Part shown: positions 26,685 through 36,466 of the stretch, piece after piece | How the letters are laid out: each line of letters begins with the position of its first letter | Position numbering within the stretch: the first letter of the stretch is position 1 | DNA from: Paenibacillus polymyxa | Lineage (GTDB): Bacteria; Bacillota; Bacilli; Paenibacillales; Paenibacillaceae | Length of the DNA: 64,000 nucleotides | NCBI RefSeq assembly: GCF_015710975.1 | Contig: NZ_CP049783.1 | Span: forward strand, 1,529,501-1,593,500 | Direction of reading: 5' to 3' | The notes under the pieces: model-generated | What the model saw: the letters and a program-made list of their open reading frames with translations, nothing else | Databases searched by the model: none | Told to the model about the DNA's origin: nothing | Position numbers and translations under genes: made by a program

Positions 26685-27746
26685 TCAGAATTTACCATTT
26701 TCAAGCATAGAGCTTCTTTGCCATTCTCTCCACATCATAAAGATCAAAAGGGGTATGCCGATGCAGGCCAGTACTGGGGTTAAGGGCAACCCAACCGGCT
26801 CATGGATTCTAGCGGAAATGACTTTGGCCAGCATCAACAACCCGCCTCCCCAAAGGATGGAGCCCAACAAGAGAAGCCGTGGACGCTTTCCTATCATACA
26901 GCGCATGAAATAAGGCACAATAAGCCCTATATATCCGATGGTACCACATGCCCACACCGTAATGGCGGTCAACACAATTGCGAAGGGAATGTACAGGGGT
27001 TTCAGCTGCTTGGGGAATGCGAAGACAGATCCTGCGACGAGAAGTGTAACCAAGGTAAGCCAAAACGTAAATGACCCTTCTCTTATTCCCCACCCTCCCA
27101 CAGACATTGCCCACTCTTGCTGATTTTCTCCAAATAGCACAATAAATCCAGAGATTGAACGAAGGGCTACATCAATAATGAAACCAATCATGAATAAATG
27201 AATTCCCGCAGACCGTCCTCGAATGAAACGGATTCTATTTAATGTAAATACAATGAATCCCCCAAATACCGCCCCTGCAATACAAAGGGCCATACCACCA
27301 AGAGAGTCTATGTTCATTCCCAGTAAAAGGACAATACATAACCCCACCATTGCCCCAGGCATAAGTCCGGTTAAGGTGGGTGATGCAAATGGATTAGCTA
27401 TTCGTAGTTGTAAAAGAGTGCCTGAAACGGCCAGACCTCCTCCGAGCAACAACATATCCAAGGCAAATGGCATACGAGTTTGGTATACAACTTCCTTCAA
27501 TATGGGATCAGGATTGGAAGAAAACAACACTTCCCATAACTCTGCATAGCTGATAGGAAATATACCTGTGGTTAGCGATAGGAACAAACTAAAGATCAAT
27601 AAAGCGAACCCTGTAACCAGGGTCAAAACTATTCTTTGTGGACGTGGTGGAACTGCGTTCGGTTCAGCAACGATCGTCCCACCTCCACATTCACTCCTAT
27701 GTATTTCTTGTTCACTCATCAGATTTAAAAGGTCCCCTTTCCTCAT
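26685..27746 (-). CDS. FecCD-family ABC permease (orphan)
   Basis: Membrane subunit of the iron-siderophore/vitamin B12 importer family. 353 residues, about nine or ten helices, with TRMPFALDMLLLGGGLAVSG (usual form R-L-PR-L-A-L-GA-L--SG), ANPFASPTLTGLMPGA and the ATPase-contact region GTIGYIGLIVPYFMRCMIG. Family motifs are altered, for example LDMLLLGGG for a GAAL-type sequence. No binding protein or ATPase is encoded next to it, which is unusual. The start is uncertain: ATG 27746 has a weak ribosome site and ATG 27719 is an alternative with GGGG upstream. No clear Fur box is visible. Confidence 0.85.
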   Translation of the reverse strand: MRKGDLLNLMSEQEIHRSECGGGTIVAEPNAVPPRPQRIVLTLVTGFALLIFSLFLSLTTGIFPISYAELWEVLFSSNPDPILKEVVYQTRMPFALDMLLLGGGLAVSGTLLQLRIANPFASPTLTGLMPGAMVGLCIVLLLGMNIDSLGGMALCIAGAVFGGFIVFTLNRIRFIRGRSAGIHLFMIGFIIDVALRSISGFIVLFGENQQEWAMSVGGWGIREGSFTFWLTLVTLLVAGSVFAFPKQLKPLYIPFAIVLTAITVWACGTIGYIGLIVPYFMRCMIGKRPRLLLLGSILWGGGLLMLAKVISARIHEPVGLPLTPVLACIGIPLLIFMMWREWQRSSMLENGKF

Positions 27747-27927
27747 TTCCCATAAAATATAAATAATACTATACTTTTATCGGTCATATATGGTGAAAAA
27801 TGTAACCTTTCTAATCATTTCAACTGATGATATCCATATGAGGAAAGATGGAAGGGACGTGAATGAGGTGCCAAGCCGTAAACCTATTTTCTAAAGTATG
27901 AAAAGATGAAGAAGCATCGTATTAAAA

Positions 27928-27955
27928 AACGAGCTGACCTCCCGGTCAGCTCGTT
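27928..27955. terminator. Terminator hairpin after hypothetical gene
   Basis: Perfect 12-pair stem AACGAGCTGACC / GGTCAGCTCGTT with A-rich sequence to its left, which is a T-run when read on the minus strand. It lies 38 bases past the stop of the gene ending at 27994. Confidence 0.8.
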
Positions 27956-27993
27956 TCAAATCCTGGTAAAGTGTGCTGCTCCATATTCACAAT

Positions 27994-28443
27994 TTAATTC
28001 GTCTGTGCAGCAGGCACAATGCGGTACAATCCTGCAGTATCGCCAGTCGCGGGCCGTACCTCCTGAATGACCCAACCTAACGACAGCACCTGTTCCAGCC
28101 GATCATATTCGGCCTGCGTCAGTTCGGATGTGACAGCTTCGCTTCCTTCCTCCAGAGACAGCTCTGGCTCACCTCCAAGCGCCACGGCAATCCACGTACG
28201 AATGCCACGGATCGTATTATATTTGATCTGATACCCGTCTGTTACCGCGCTGACAAACACCTCCGGTTCATTGGCCGCCAGCCCGGTGGCAAGCTCCGCA
28301 TAATCAAATTGTCCGTCCGTTGGCAGCTCATTTTGCTGCACCCGACGGATGAGTTCCTCAGGGGACCAGCCTAATGAACGTAAAGATTCCAGCATGAGCG
28401 CGTCCCACTGGGAAATACGTACTCTTTTCGTTGATTCAGTCAT
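27994..28443 (-). CDS. Hypothetical protein
   Basis: A 149-residue soluble protein I do not recognise. It begins MTESTKRVRISQWDALMLES, has a helical segment SLGWSPEELIRRVQQNELP that looks like a small binding or dimerisation unit, then FVSAVTDGYQIKYNTIRGIR and a final part LTQAEYDRLEQVLSLGWVIQEVR. No signal peptide or membrane helix. AGGAGGT eight bases before the start is strong support for expression. It ends with its own terminator and lies upstream of, but is separate from, the fecCD-like gene. Confidence 0.6.
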   Translation of the reverse strand: MTESTKRVRISQWDALMLESLRSLGWSPEELIRRVQQNELPTDGQFDYAELATGLAANEPEVFVSAVTDGYQIKYNTIRGIRTWIAVALGGEPELSLEEGSEAVTSELTQAEYDRLEQVLSLGWVIQEVRPATGDTAGLYRIVPAAQTN

Positions 28444-28490
28444 CGTTTTTTACCTCCTATAGGTTATGTACACGTACAACCAATCTTAAC

Positions 28491-29462
28491 CTAACGGCTA
28501 ACCGGGTACGCCACATAATGTCCGGGACTAATTTCTTTCAGCTCGCCAGCATCGTTGCTATCCTTGTCCCATACCCATGAACCGTCGGGTTGAGCCAAGC
28601 TATTCTGCCGCTCGCCGACCGCTCTCGGATCAGGCACAGGGATGGAGGAGAGCAGCGCCTGCGTATAGGGGTGAGCGGGCTGCTCATACAGTTCATCTGC
28701 GTCGGCTACCTCCACCAACCGTCCATGATACATCACGCCGATTCGATCCGAAATATGCCGCACCATCGACAAGTCGTGAGCGATGAACAGATACGTCAGT
28801 CCGAACTCCTGCTGGAGATCCTCCAGCGTGTTAATGACCTGCGCCTGGATGGACACATCCAGCGCCGAAATCGGTTCATCACAGACGATGAACTCGGGAT
28901 TCACGGATAAGGCACGAGCGATGGAAATCCGCTGGCGTTGACCGCCGCTAAACTCGTGCGAATAGCGGTACAGGTGCTCTCGCTTCAGCCCTACCTTCTC
29001 CAGTAAAGCCACTACGGCATCCTTACGCTCACTGCCCTGATGCAATCTGTGAATATCCATCGGCTCACCAATCAGGTCAAGCACGTTCATACCCGGATTA
29101 AGCGAGGAATATGGGTCCTGAAAAATGCTCTGAATACGCCGACGTAGCGGCTTGAGCTGCTTGTCATTCAGCTTGGAAATATCCTGACCGTCAAAGCGTA
29201 CCGTACCTTCCGTATAATCGTATAACCGTGTCAGGCAGCGTCCAACTGTCGATTTGCCACTACCGGACTCACCAACCAATCCGAACGTCTCGCCGCGCTT
29301 GATGTGGAAGCTTACGCCGTCAACCGCCTTGAGCACCTCGGAGCTGCGCCCTAACAAATCCTTTGCGGTCACAAAATGCTTCTTAAGCTGGTGTACCTCC
29401 ACCAAGGGCTGATCCTCACCCGCCACATGGTTGGCCTCTCTCAACGCTTCATTCACCGTCAT
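28491..29462 (-). CDS. oppF: Oligopeptide ABC transporter ATP-binding protein OppF
   Basis: ATPase subunit of a peptide importer. 323 residues with Walker A GESGSGKSTVGRCL, signature FSGGQRQRISIARAL, Walker B FIVCDEPISALDVS and the C-terminal OppF-type tail HPYTQALLSSIPVPDP. ATG 29462 is used; AGGAGGGG is close in front of it, and GTG 29456 is an alternative at better distance. It overlaps the end of oppD by 14 bases. Since OppD is interrupted upstream, OppF may lack its partner. Confidence 0.92.
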   Translation of the reverse strand: MTVNEALREANHVAGEDQPLVEVHQLKKHFVTAKDLLGRSSEVLKAVDGVSFHIKRGETFGLVGESGSGKSTVGRCLTRLYDYTEGTVRFDGQDISKLNDKQLKPLRRRIQSIFQDPYSSLNPGMNVLDLIGEPMDIHRLHQGSERKDAVVALLEKVGLKREHLYRYSHEFSGGQRQRISIARALSVNPEFIVCDEPISALDVSIQAQVINTLEDLQQEFGLTYLFIAHDLSMVRHISDRIGVMYHGRLVEVADADELYEQPAHPYTQALLSSIPVPDPRAVGERQNSLAQPDGSWVWDKDSNDAGELKEISPGHYVAYPVSR

Positions 29463-30485
29463 TCCCCTCCTCTGCACGACCCGCTTCGGACGTCTCGTAG
29501 ACTCCGGCAGGCACGGCGTCCGGCTCGTTCAACCAGCAGGCTGCTCGCTGGTCAGAGCGCAACTCCACCATTGGCGGCCGCTCCACACAGCGGGCAAACG
29601 CATGCGGGCACCGTTCCATGAACGGACAGCCTGATGGCGGGTTCACCAGATCCGGGGGCGTGCCCTCAATCGGCACCAGCCGCTCACGGAAGCCGTTCGT
29701 ACGCTGGGGTACAGAGCGCAGCAGACCCTGCGTATATGGATGCCCAGGACGATAGAAGATATCGTCCACACGCCCCTCCTCCATCACCATGCCTCCGTAC
29801 ATTACGATGACACGGCTGCACACCTGGGCGACGACGCCCAGATCATGGGTGATCAGGGCAATCGCCATATCGGATTGCTGCTTGAGCGTCTTGAGCAGCT
29901 CCAAGATTTGCGCCTGAATCGTCACATCCAGCGCTGTAGTCGGCTCATCTGCAATCAGCAGTTCCGGACTGCACGAGAGCGCCATTGCGATCATCACCCG
30001 CTGACGCATCCCTCCGCTGAATTGATGCGGGTATTGATTCATTCGACGCTCCGGTTCAGTAATACCTACCTGTCGCAGTAGCTCCACAGCTGCCTGCGTA
30101 GCTGCTTCCTTGCTCAATCCTCGATGCCTGCGAATCACCTCGACCAGGTGATAGCCTACTTTTTTGACCGGATTCAGCGAAGTCATCGGGTCCTGAAACA
30201 CCATTGCGATTTGGTTACCGCGTATTTTACGCCATTGTTTTTCTGTCAGCGCGGTCAAACTTTCTCCACGGTAACGGATATCGCCGTTCAGCCGCTTGCC
30301 GGGTGGGGCAATCATCGACATGATCGCTTTCGCCGTAACGCTTTTGCCGCTACCGGATTCTCCTACAATTCCTACCGTTTCTCCAGCATCAATATGAAAG
30401 CTAACCCCTCGAACGGCCTGATTCTCCCCCCACGAGTGAAAAACGAGACCTCCAGCTGTTCGACAGACAGCAGATGTTCTGTCAT
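29449..30485 (-). pseudogene. oppD: oppD, oligopeptide ABC transporter ATP-binding protein, frameshifted
   Basis: ATPase subunit OppD. From ATG 30485 (MTEHLLSVEQLEVSFFTRGG, ribosome site AAGGGG) the frame runs 20 codons and then meets a stop. A run of six G (30426-30431 as C) sits where the frame changes; with seven G it would read on into ENQAVRGVSFHIDAGETVG, Walker A GESGSGKSVTAK, FSGGMRQRVMIAMAL and LLIADEPTTALDVT to the end. The longest remaining frame starts at 30321, after Walker A, and would be inactive. So the gene is disrupted, or the sequence lacks one G, or slippage restores it. Length with the repair is 345 residues, normal for OppD. Confidence 0.8.
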
Positions 30486-30544
30486 TGTGTTTTCGCCCCT
30501 TCCTGTCGCTCCTGGAGCCATTGTTAATGGATCTATGCTGTAAA

Positions 30545-31390
30545 TCACCGTTTTACTAATTTGGGCTCAAAGCCTACACGCAGTACATCTCCCAGTACAT
30601 TAAAGCTCAACACGGTCAGTAAAATAAGCAATCCCGGAAACAATGCCATATATGGTGCCTGTGCAATATAACCTTGGGCATTATTCAGCATACTGCCCCA
30701 CGTAGCGTTCGGCAGTTGAACACCAAAGCCGAGAAAGCTCAGTGATGATTCCATCATAATGGCTGAAGCGATATTGTTCGTCGCTCCTACGATAATGACT
30801 GGAATCAGATTGGGAACGATGTGCTTCAGGATAATGCCAAATGTACTTTGTCCTGAAGCCTTAGCGTATAGTACATACTCCCGTTCGCGCAGCGTCATCG
30901 TCTCTGCCCGCACCACCCGGGCGATATTCATCCACATGAGCAGGGCGATAATGACAATGATATTGCCAACGCCTGGCTTCAAAAACACACTAAGCAGCAA
31001 TATAACTAGAAAAGACGGAATCGACATGATTAGCTCCAAAATCCGCATAAGCAGGTTGTCAATCCACCCGCCAAAATAGCCGCTCACAATGCCTACCACT
31101 GCACCAATACTGGTCGCAATAATCATAGAGGCAAAGCCCACCAGCAAGGATACACGACCGCCATACAGCGCTCTTGTAAAATAGTCCCGACCGTAATCGT
31201 CCGTTCCAAACCAGTGTGCGCCTCCCGGTGGTTGGAGGCGCTCCAGTACGTTCAGCTTATTCGGGTCCTGCGGTGATAAAAATGCGAAAATCGCTCCCAG
31301 CGAGAATACGATCAATAGTATGAGGGCGACGGCGCCCATTTTGCTCGTCATCAGCTCGATCCCGATGTTGCGCCATTTGCTCCGATTCAT
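30545..31390 (-). CDS. oppC: Oligopeptide ABC transporter permease OppC
   Basis: Membrane subunit of the peptide importer. 281 residues, with the N-terminal OppC feature LNVLERLQPPGGAHWFGTDDYGRD and the EAA-type loop VLYAKASGQSTFGIILKHIV. It ends NVLGDVLRVGFEPKLVKR, typical of dipeptide/oligopeptide permeases. GAGGTG ribosome site. It lies four bases after oppB. Confidence 0.93.
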   Translation of the reverse strand: MNRSKWRNIGIELMTSKMGAVALILLIVFSLGAIFAFLSPQDPNKLNVLERLQPPGGAHWFGTDDYGRDYFTRALYGGRVSLLVGFASMIIATSIGAVVGIVSGYFGGWIDNLLMRILELIMSIPSFLVILLLSVFLKPGVGNIIVIIALLMWMNIARVVRAETMTLREREYVLYAKASGQSTFGIILKHIVPNLIPVIIVGATNNIASAIMMESSLSFLGFGVQLPNATWGSMLNNAQGYIAQAPYMALFPGLLILLTVLSFNVLGDVLRVGFEPKLVKR

Positions 31391-31394
31391 GTTT

Positions 31395-32345
31395 TCACCT
31401 CGTTGATTTAATTCTCGGGTCCGCCATGCTGTACAAGATATCTGCCAGCAGATTGCCCAGGATCAGCAGCAAAGCGGAAAATAAAGTAATCCCCATAATG
31501 ACGGGATAATCCATTCCTTTTACAGCCGTCATGCCCAGCGAGCCAATGCCCGGCCAGGAAAATACCGTCTCCGTCACAATGGCTCCCGCTACCAGATCCG
31601 CAACCGACATACCAAGCAGCGTAATGATGGGCAGCAGCACATGCTTGAGCACGTGTCGGAACAAAACCAGTCGCTGTCCAGATCCGAACGCGTACTGTAT
31701 CTGCACGTACTCTTCCTTAAGCTGCGTAATCGTGCTGGAACGGATGTACCTCACATAGACGGATAGAAAGCCAAAGGCCAGTACAAAACATGGCAAAATT
31801 CCATGCTTGATTACATCCAGCACCGAGTCCGTTCCGATCGTACGCATCCCTGTACTTGGAAGCCAATGCAAATAAATTGCAAATAGATAAATAAGCAAAA
31901 TGCCAAGCCAAAACAATGGGACAGAAATACCGATGTACGACATTAGATTAATGAGCTTGTCGATCCAGCGATTCCGATTGGCCGCAGCAATCAAACCAAG
32001 TGGAATTGCAATCAACACAGCGAGTATGATGGAGGCGCCCATTAACCCCGCTGTCGCCGGGAGACGGTCGAGAATCTGATCCAGTACAGGCTGATGATTA
32101 ATTAGCGAATAACCTAGATCTCCTGTCAGGCTTTTTTTAAGCCATAATATGTACTGTACATAAGCGGGCTGGTCCAGCCCCAAGCTATGCCTCATTCTTT
32201 CAATATCTTCCAGATGCATATTCGGTGTAACAAAAGAGAGAACCGGATCACCTGGAGCCAGCTTGATCAAGCCGAAGCAGACGATGGACACAAAAAATAG
32301 CATCGGTATAACTTGCAGCAACCTTCTGGCGATGAGTTGTCTCAT
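31395..32345 (-). CDS. oppB: Oligopeptide ABC transporter permease OppB
   Basis: First membrane subunit of the peptide importer. 316 residues with the N-terminal MRQLIARRLLQVIPMLFFVS, the DPV motif in LAPGDPVLSFVTP and a C-terminal GNLLADILYSMADPRIK typical of OppB. AAGGGGAAGG precedes the start. It follows oppA after a hairpin at 32374-32406. Confidence 0.93.
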   Translation of the reverse strand: MRQLIARRLLQVIPMLFFVSIVCFGLIKLAPGDPVLSFVTPNMHLEDIERMRHSLGLDQPAYVQYILWLKKSLTGDLGYSLINHQPVLDQILDRLPATAGLMGASIILAVLIAIPLGLIAAANRNRWIDKLINLMSYIGISVPLFWLGILLIYLFAIYLHWLPSTGMRTIGTDSVLDVIKHGILPCFVLAFGFLSVYVRYIRSSTITQLKEEYVQIQYAFGSGQRLVLFRHVLKHVLLPIITLLGMSVADLVAGAIVTETVFSWPGIGSLGMTAVKGMDYPVIMGITLFSALLLILGNLLADILYSMADPRIKSTR

Positions 32346-32373
32346 ACGTTTTCCTTCCCCTTGCTGTTTTCGA

Positions 32374-32406
32374 AAAAAATAAGCTGGTTACCCCAGCTTA
32401 TTTTTT
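32374..32406 (-). terminator. Hairpin between oppA and oppB, partial terminator
   Basis: Perfect 14-pair stem AAAAAATAAGCTGG / CCAGCTTATTTTTT. On the minus strand it follows oppA by 13 bases and ends in a T-run. It would favour more binding protein than permease, a common arrangement in ABC operons. Confidence 0.75.
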
Positions 32407-32418
32407 GAAAACCCTGTC

Positions 32419-34038
32419 TTATTTGTGATAAATTTTGGACAAATCCTCGAAAATCACGACCGGCTTCAACACAGCCTGATCAATACCGCCATACTGCTTG
32501 TCGAAGGCCACAATCGTTTTGGTGTATGCAATTGGGTAGATAACCGCATCATCAGCCAAAATTTCTTGTACCTTTTTATAAATTTCTCCACGTTTAGTCG
32601 TATCCGACTCACCCGCGCCCTCTTCCAACAACTTATCTACTTCTTTATTAGAATAATGCGAATAGTTGGAGGACGATCCCGTGCTATACAAAATACGATA
32701 CGCGTCAGGGTCATACCCCATGATATAGCCGCTGATCGCCAGATCGAAATCCTTGGCATTCGTATCAACGAATTTTTGCGACCACGCTGAGGAATCCATA
32801 CTGTTCACATCCAGCTGAACGCCAATATCCTTGAACTTCTGCTGGATATACAGCGCCTGTGCTTCCTGAACCTTGTTGCCGCCCGGAATGATAATGCGCA
32901 GCTTCAGCCCTTCAGCGCCGGCCGATTTCAGCAGCTCCTTCGCCTTGTTCACATCATTATTGAAAAATGCAACATCATTCGTGTGATACAGTACATCCTG
33001 TGTCAAAGCGGACTTTGCAGTATCTGCATAATCTTTGGAGCCATACGATACCTGGATCAATTCATCCTGATTCAGTGCATAAGAAAGCGCCTGACGTACT
33101 TCTTTTTTGTTCAACTGCTTTGTATCACTGTTTTCATTAAACATCAGGTAAGCCAAGCGGCCTTCGCTGTAAGGGAAAATGTCAAACTTATCTGTCGCTT
33201 TAATGGTGTCTACGTTTTGTGGGTCGAGATAGTTTACATTGATTTCACCATTTTGCAGGGCTAAATTGGCAGCATTCGAATCTTTAACAATCCGATATGT
33301 CACAGAATCCAGATGCGGCTTGCCGCCAAAATAGTTATCGAACCGTTCAAGTGTAACGTACTCGCCAGTTTTGTACTCTTTAAATTTGAAAGGACCTGAT
33401 CCAACCGGAGTGTTGTTTTTCGTGCTTTTCTCAATATCCGCTTCATTCTCAAAAATGTGCTTCGGAATCGGGGATACCTGTACCAGGGCCGCCTCAAAAG
33501 CTGGGGCTGGCTGAGGAAGCTTGAAGTCCACCGTCGTATCATCAACCTTGCTCGCCTGTACTGGCTTGCCGTTGACCATAAAATTACTTCTCAAGAAGCT
33601 GTGCTGCTTCTCATCTAAAATTTTGTTAATCGTGAAAACGACATCGTCAGCTGTCAGCTTCTCGCCATCATGCCAAGTCAGATCCTTTTTCAGTTTTAGT
33701 GTATAGGTCAACTTGTCTGCCGAAGGAGTCAGGCTATCTGCCAAATAAAACGTCTTCTTGCCATTGTTCACTTGGAACAAAGGTGCAAATATCGCTTGAT
33801 CTATCGTCAGACTTACCCGGTCACCCGCATAGTTCGGATTCAGCACCACCGGATCGGCTTGCACGCCGATAATCAGGCTGCCACCATCTTTGGGCTGTCC
33901 GTTATCCGCTGTAGTTGCATCTGTGCCAGACGCACTACCATTCGTCGCAGACGAAGATCCCGAATTTCCGCCGGAGCATGCACTTACTACCAACATTAAT
34001 ACGATGAATACGAATATACCTGTCAAATTACGACGCAT
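32419..34038 (-). CDS. oppA: Oligopeptide ABC transporter substrate-binding lipoprotein OppA
   Basis: Extracellular peptide-binding protein (SBP family 5). 539 residues from ATG 34038, where GGAGG lies nine bases away. The signal peptide (MRRNLTGIFVFIVLMLV) ends in the lipobox VVSAC, then a Gly/Ser/Thr linker. Family blocks include WHDGEKLTADDVVFTINKIL and PVGSGPFKFKEY. First gene of the opp operon on the minus strand. Confidence 0.93.
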   Translation of the reverse strand: MRRNLTGIFVFIVLMLVVSACSGGNSGSSSATNGSASGTDATTADNGQPKDGGSLIIGVQADPVVLNPNYAGDRVSLTIDQAIFAPLFQVNNGKKTFYLADSLTPSADKLTYTLKLKKDLTWHDGEKLTADDVVFTINKILDEKQHSFLRSNFMVNGKPVQASKVDDTTVDFKLPQPAPAFEAALVQVSPIPKHIFENEADIEKSTKNNTPVGSGPFKFKEYKTGEYVTLERFDNYFGGKPHLDSVTYRIVKDSNAANLALQNGEINVNYLDPQNVDTIKATDKFDIFPYSEGRLAYLMFNENSDTKQLNKKEVRQALSYALNQDELIQVSYGSKDYADTAKSALTQDVLYHTNDVAFFNNDVNKAKELLKSAGAEGLKLRIIIPGGNKVQEAQALYIQQKFKDIGVQLDVNSMDSSAWSQKFVDTNAKDFDLAISGYIMGYDPDAYRILYSTGSSSNYSHYSNKEVDKLLEEGAGESDTTKRGEIYKKVQEILADDAVIYPIAYTKTIVAFDKQYGGIDQAVLKPVVIFEDLSKIYHK

Positions 34039-34172
34039 CGCTCTAGCCTCCAAATTCTTTAAGTATGTATTAAAAAATATTATAAATCGGAATAGTCGGA
34101 TTTACAATCGTTCAAAAACTGTTTATTCCCCTTGTCATTAGCATTGCAGACATTATGTGATCGAATTAGCAA

Positions 34173-34199
34173 AAAAGACACCCGTTAAGGGCGTCTTTT
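34173..34199 (-). terminator. Terminator after DUF1304 gene
   Basis: Stem AAAAGACACCC / GGGCGTCTTTT; the minus-strand T-run follows at once. The hairpin overlaps the stop codon of the DUF1304 gene and separates it from oppA. Confidence 0.7.
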
Positions 34200-34560
34200 A
34201 GAAGACCAGCAAACTGATTAATGCCAAGATGGCAGGCAGACCTTGCTTTAATAAAATAGACTTATTAGCCGTTAATGCACCATACACTGCAGCCACTACT
34301 ACGCAAATGACAAAAAATAATTCGATTTGCCGCCCGATCACAGGATCGGGATAGATCAAGCCCCACACCAATCCAGCAGCCAGAAATCCGTTATACAGCC
34401 CCTGATTGGCTGCCAAGGACTTGGTCACTCCTGCCAGTTCCTTCGAGGTACCGAACGTACGCATCGCGCGTGGAGTCGTCCACAAAAACATTTCCAATAC
34501 TAAAATGTACACGTGCTCCAGCGCTACAATTCCAACCAATATTGAACTAAGTAGGCTCAA
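34198..34560 (-). CDS. DUF1304 family membrane protein
   Basis: A 120-residue membrane protein of the DUF1304 family, of unknown function. It starts MSLLSSILVGIVALEHVYIL, then LEMFLWTTPRAMRTFGTS and the family motif NQGLYNGFLAAGLVWG; about four helices. TTG 34560 is preferred because AGAGGA lies six bases before it and the product then matches the family's usual N terminus; ATG 34581 would include that ribosome sequence. Monocistronic. Confidence 0.85.
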   Translation of the reverse strand: MSLLSSILVGIVALEHVYILVLEMFLWTTPRAMRTFGTSKELAGVTKSLAANQGLYNGFLAAGLVWGLIYPDPVIGRQIELFFVICVVVAAVYGALTANKSILLKQGLPAILALISLLVF

Positions 34561-34695
34561 ATCGCTTCCTCTTTTCCACATGAAATTACTCTGAGGTCAT
34601 CTTAGATTGATCCTCAAAAGTATAGTTCATCTACCAAAAGCAGTAAAGAGACCGAGCCTATGGCCCGGTCTACTATTTACATGAAGTCTAAAGCC

Positions 34696-36207
34696 TTACA
34701 TCGTTCTCGCAAAATCCAACAAAGCTTTGGACATACTGTTGATCTCGTCCGTAGATGCATTGACTTGCTGTGTTAGCGCGGCTTGTGTTTGTGTCAGCGT
34801 AGACATATTCCCGATGTTGTGCAGAATTCGCTCGATGAGTGTTTTCATTTCGTCCAGACTGGTCTCGATATTCCCGGTCGCATCCGCACTATGGATGGCA
34901 AGTTTTCTGACTTCATCTGCAACTACTGCAAAACCCCGTCCCTGCTCGCCTGCACGCGATGCCTCGATTGCAGCATTCAGACCCAATAGATTCGTTTGAT
35001 TCGCAATCTCTTTAATGAAGTTCGAAATGTTTTGCGTCTCTTCTGCACTGACTTTGGCCTGATTCGCTGCCTCTGTCGATTGCTCTTGAGCCGTAGCCAA
35101 TTCCTGTGCCTGGTTACTAACCGAGTTAACACCGTTCACCATTTCTGTAATGGAATCGGAGAGATGCTGAATTTTGAGCGTAAGCTCGTCTGCAACAGCC
35201 TGCTTTTCCTTTTCCACTGTGATATCACGGATTGTTCCGGCAATGCGAATAGGTACTCCCCTGCTATCGCGCAATGTTTTCCCACTGCAATAGTACCAGC
35301 GATGTTCACCATTCTTACGCACTAAACGGCATTCCATTTCGTACGGTGTGCGCCCCGTATAATCATTTAAATGATCATTCAAAACTTTAATCGCCATTTC
35401 AGCATCCTCGGGATACAGGATTGAAGCCCAGCTGCTAAGCTTGCTTGGAAAATCCTGCTCGTCCTTAAAACCCAGCGTTTCGCGGAATTGCGGTGACCAC
35501 CAAAATGTATTATCCGGATTCTCTATGTCCCCTCCGATAATATTTACATCGTAAGGAGCTTCAACCAACACGAGGTTGATGAGATCATATCTTGTAACTA
35601 GCGCCTGAAGCTCCTCTGACTTAATCTTCTGATCGTGCACATCCAACAGAGCGCCCGCAATACGAAGCGGTACTCCCTGCTGGTCACGGATCGTCGTTCC
35701 GGTAGCCCGGAACCAGCGATATTCTCCATGCTTCAGCCTCAAACGATACTGTACGTCATAAGGGGTTTTTCCCGTAGTATCCAGTAAATGATCAGACAAT
35801 TCTGCCAAAGATCTGTCATAGTCTTCGGGGTGTAGTCGAGATGACCAGCTGTCCAATACATTGGGGAATTCCTTTTCGCTCTGATATCCCAGCATAGAAC
35901 GGAATTCTTCGGACCATGTGAACGTATTACTTGGATTGACGGGATCACCCGCAATGACCTCCATGTCCCATAAGCCAATCTCTATCGCCTTGGTAACAAG
36001 CTTCAAACGGATATCAACATGTTGAGCATCATTTTTCATGGACTCTATCGCTTGGTTGACATTGTTTGCGATTTCTTGAATTTCAGGAGATGCTGAGGGA
36101 ACCTGTATTGCAGCAGAATAATCCTTTTGCTGTATTCTTTGTGAGAGTTTGCGGCTTTCTTCTACTAAAGGAGCAAGTGATTGAGACTCATTTTTCTTGA
36201 GAAACAT
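34696..36207 (-). CDS. Soluble methyl-accepting chemotaxis protein with two PAS domains
   Basis: A 503-residue cytoplasmic chemoreceptor with no membrane segment. After a short helical start come two PAS_3-type domains (about 65-200 and 205-330), each with the pattern WSxxFRxxLGY, HPED or YPED, and YRWF or HRWYY before the fold's last strands. The C-terminal MCP signalling domain (about 340-500) has the hairpin tip [20 protein letters not shown] and [15 protein letters not shown]. The repeated PAS units look like a recent duplication. It would signal through CheA/CheW, not encoded here. Ligand or cofactor unknown; flavin or haem binding cannot be judged. A weak hairpin with a T-run follows at 34648-34670. 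Confidence 0.9.
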   Translation of the reverse strand: MFLKKNESQSLAPLVEESRKLSQRIQQKDYSAAIQVPSASPEIQEIANNVNQAIESMKNDAQHVDIRLKLVTKAIEIGLWDMEVIAGDPVNPSNTFTWSEEFRSMLGYQSEKEFPNVLDSWSSRLHPEDYDRSLAELSDHLLDTTGKTPYDVQYRLRLKHGEYRWFRATGTTIRDQQGVPLRIAGALLDVHDQKIKSEELQALVTRYDLINLVLVEAPYDVNIIGGDIENPDNTFWWSPQFRETLGFKDEQDFPSKLSSWASILYPEDAEMAIKVLNDHLNDYTGRTPYEMECRLVRKNGEHRWYYCSGKTLRDSRGVPIRIAGTIRDITVEKEKQAVADELTLKIQHLSDSITEMVNGVNSVSNQAQELATAQEQSTEAANQAKVSAEETQNISNFIKEIANQTNLLGLNAAIEASRAGEQGRGFAVVADEVRKLAIHSADATGNIETSLDEMKTLIERILHNIGNMSTLTQTQAALTQQVNASTDEINSMSKALLDFARTM

Positions 36208-36403
36208 ATATGATCTTCCCTTCTAAGCCAGTTATATAAAACGGTATAATTTAATATCGGAATTTTATTAAGAATCATTATAAATAAATCTATAATCGTA
36301 TAGGTATTAAGACTTATTTTTCGTGTCCATATACCTATATATCCATACAAAAAACATCGAAAAATGTCGAAAAAGGAAGTGTGTTAACAAGTCTGGAAAC
36401 AAA

Positions 36404-36439
36404 AAGAACACCTCTGCATTACTTCGCAAAGGTGCTCTT
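36404..36439 (-). terminator. Terminator after glutamate symporter gene
   Basis: Read on the minus strand, AAGAGCACCT / AGGTGTTCTT with one mismatch is followed by a T-run (CTTTTTG). It lies 28 bases past the stop at 36467. Confidence 0.75.
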
Positions 36440-36466
36440 GGTATCCACTATTCGGTTCAATGTATC

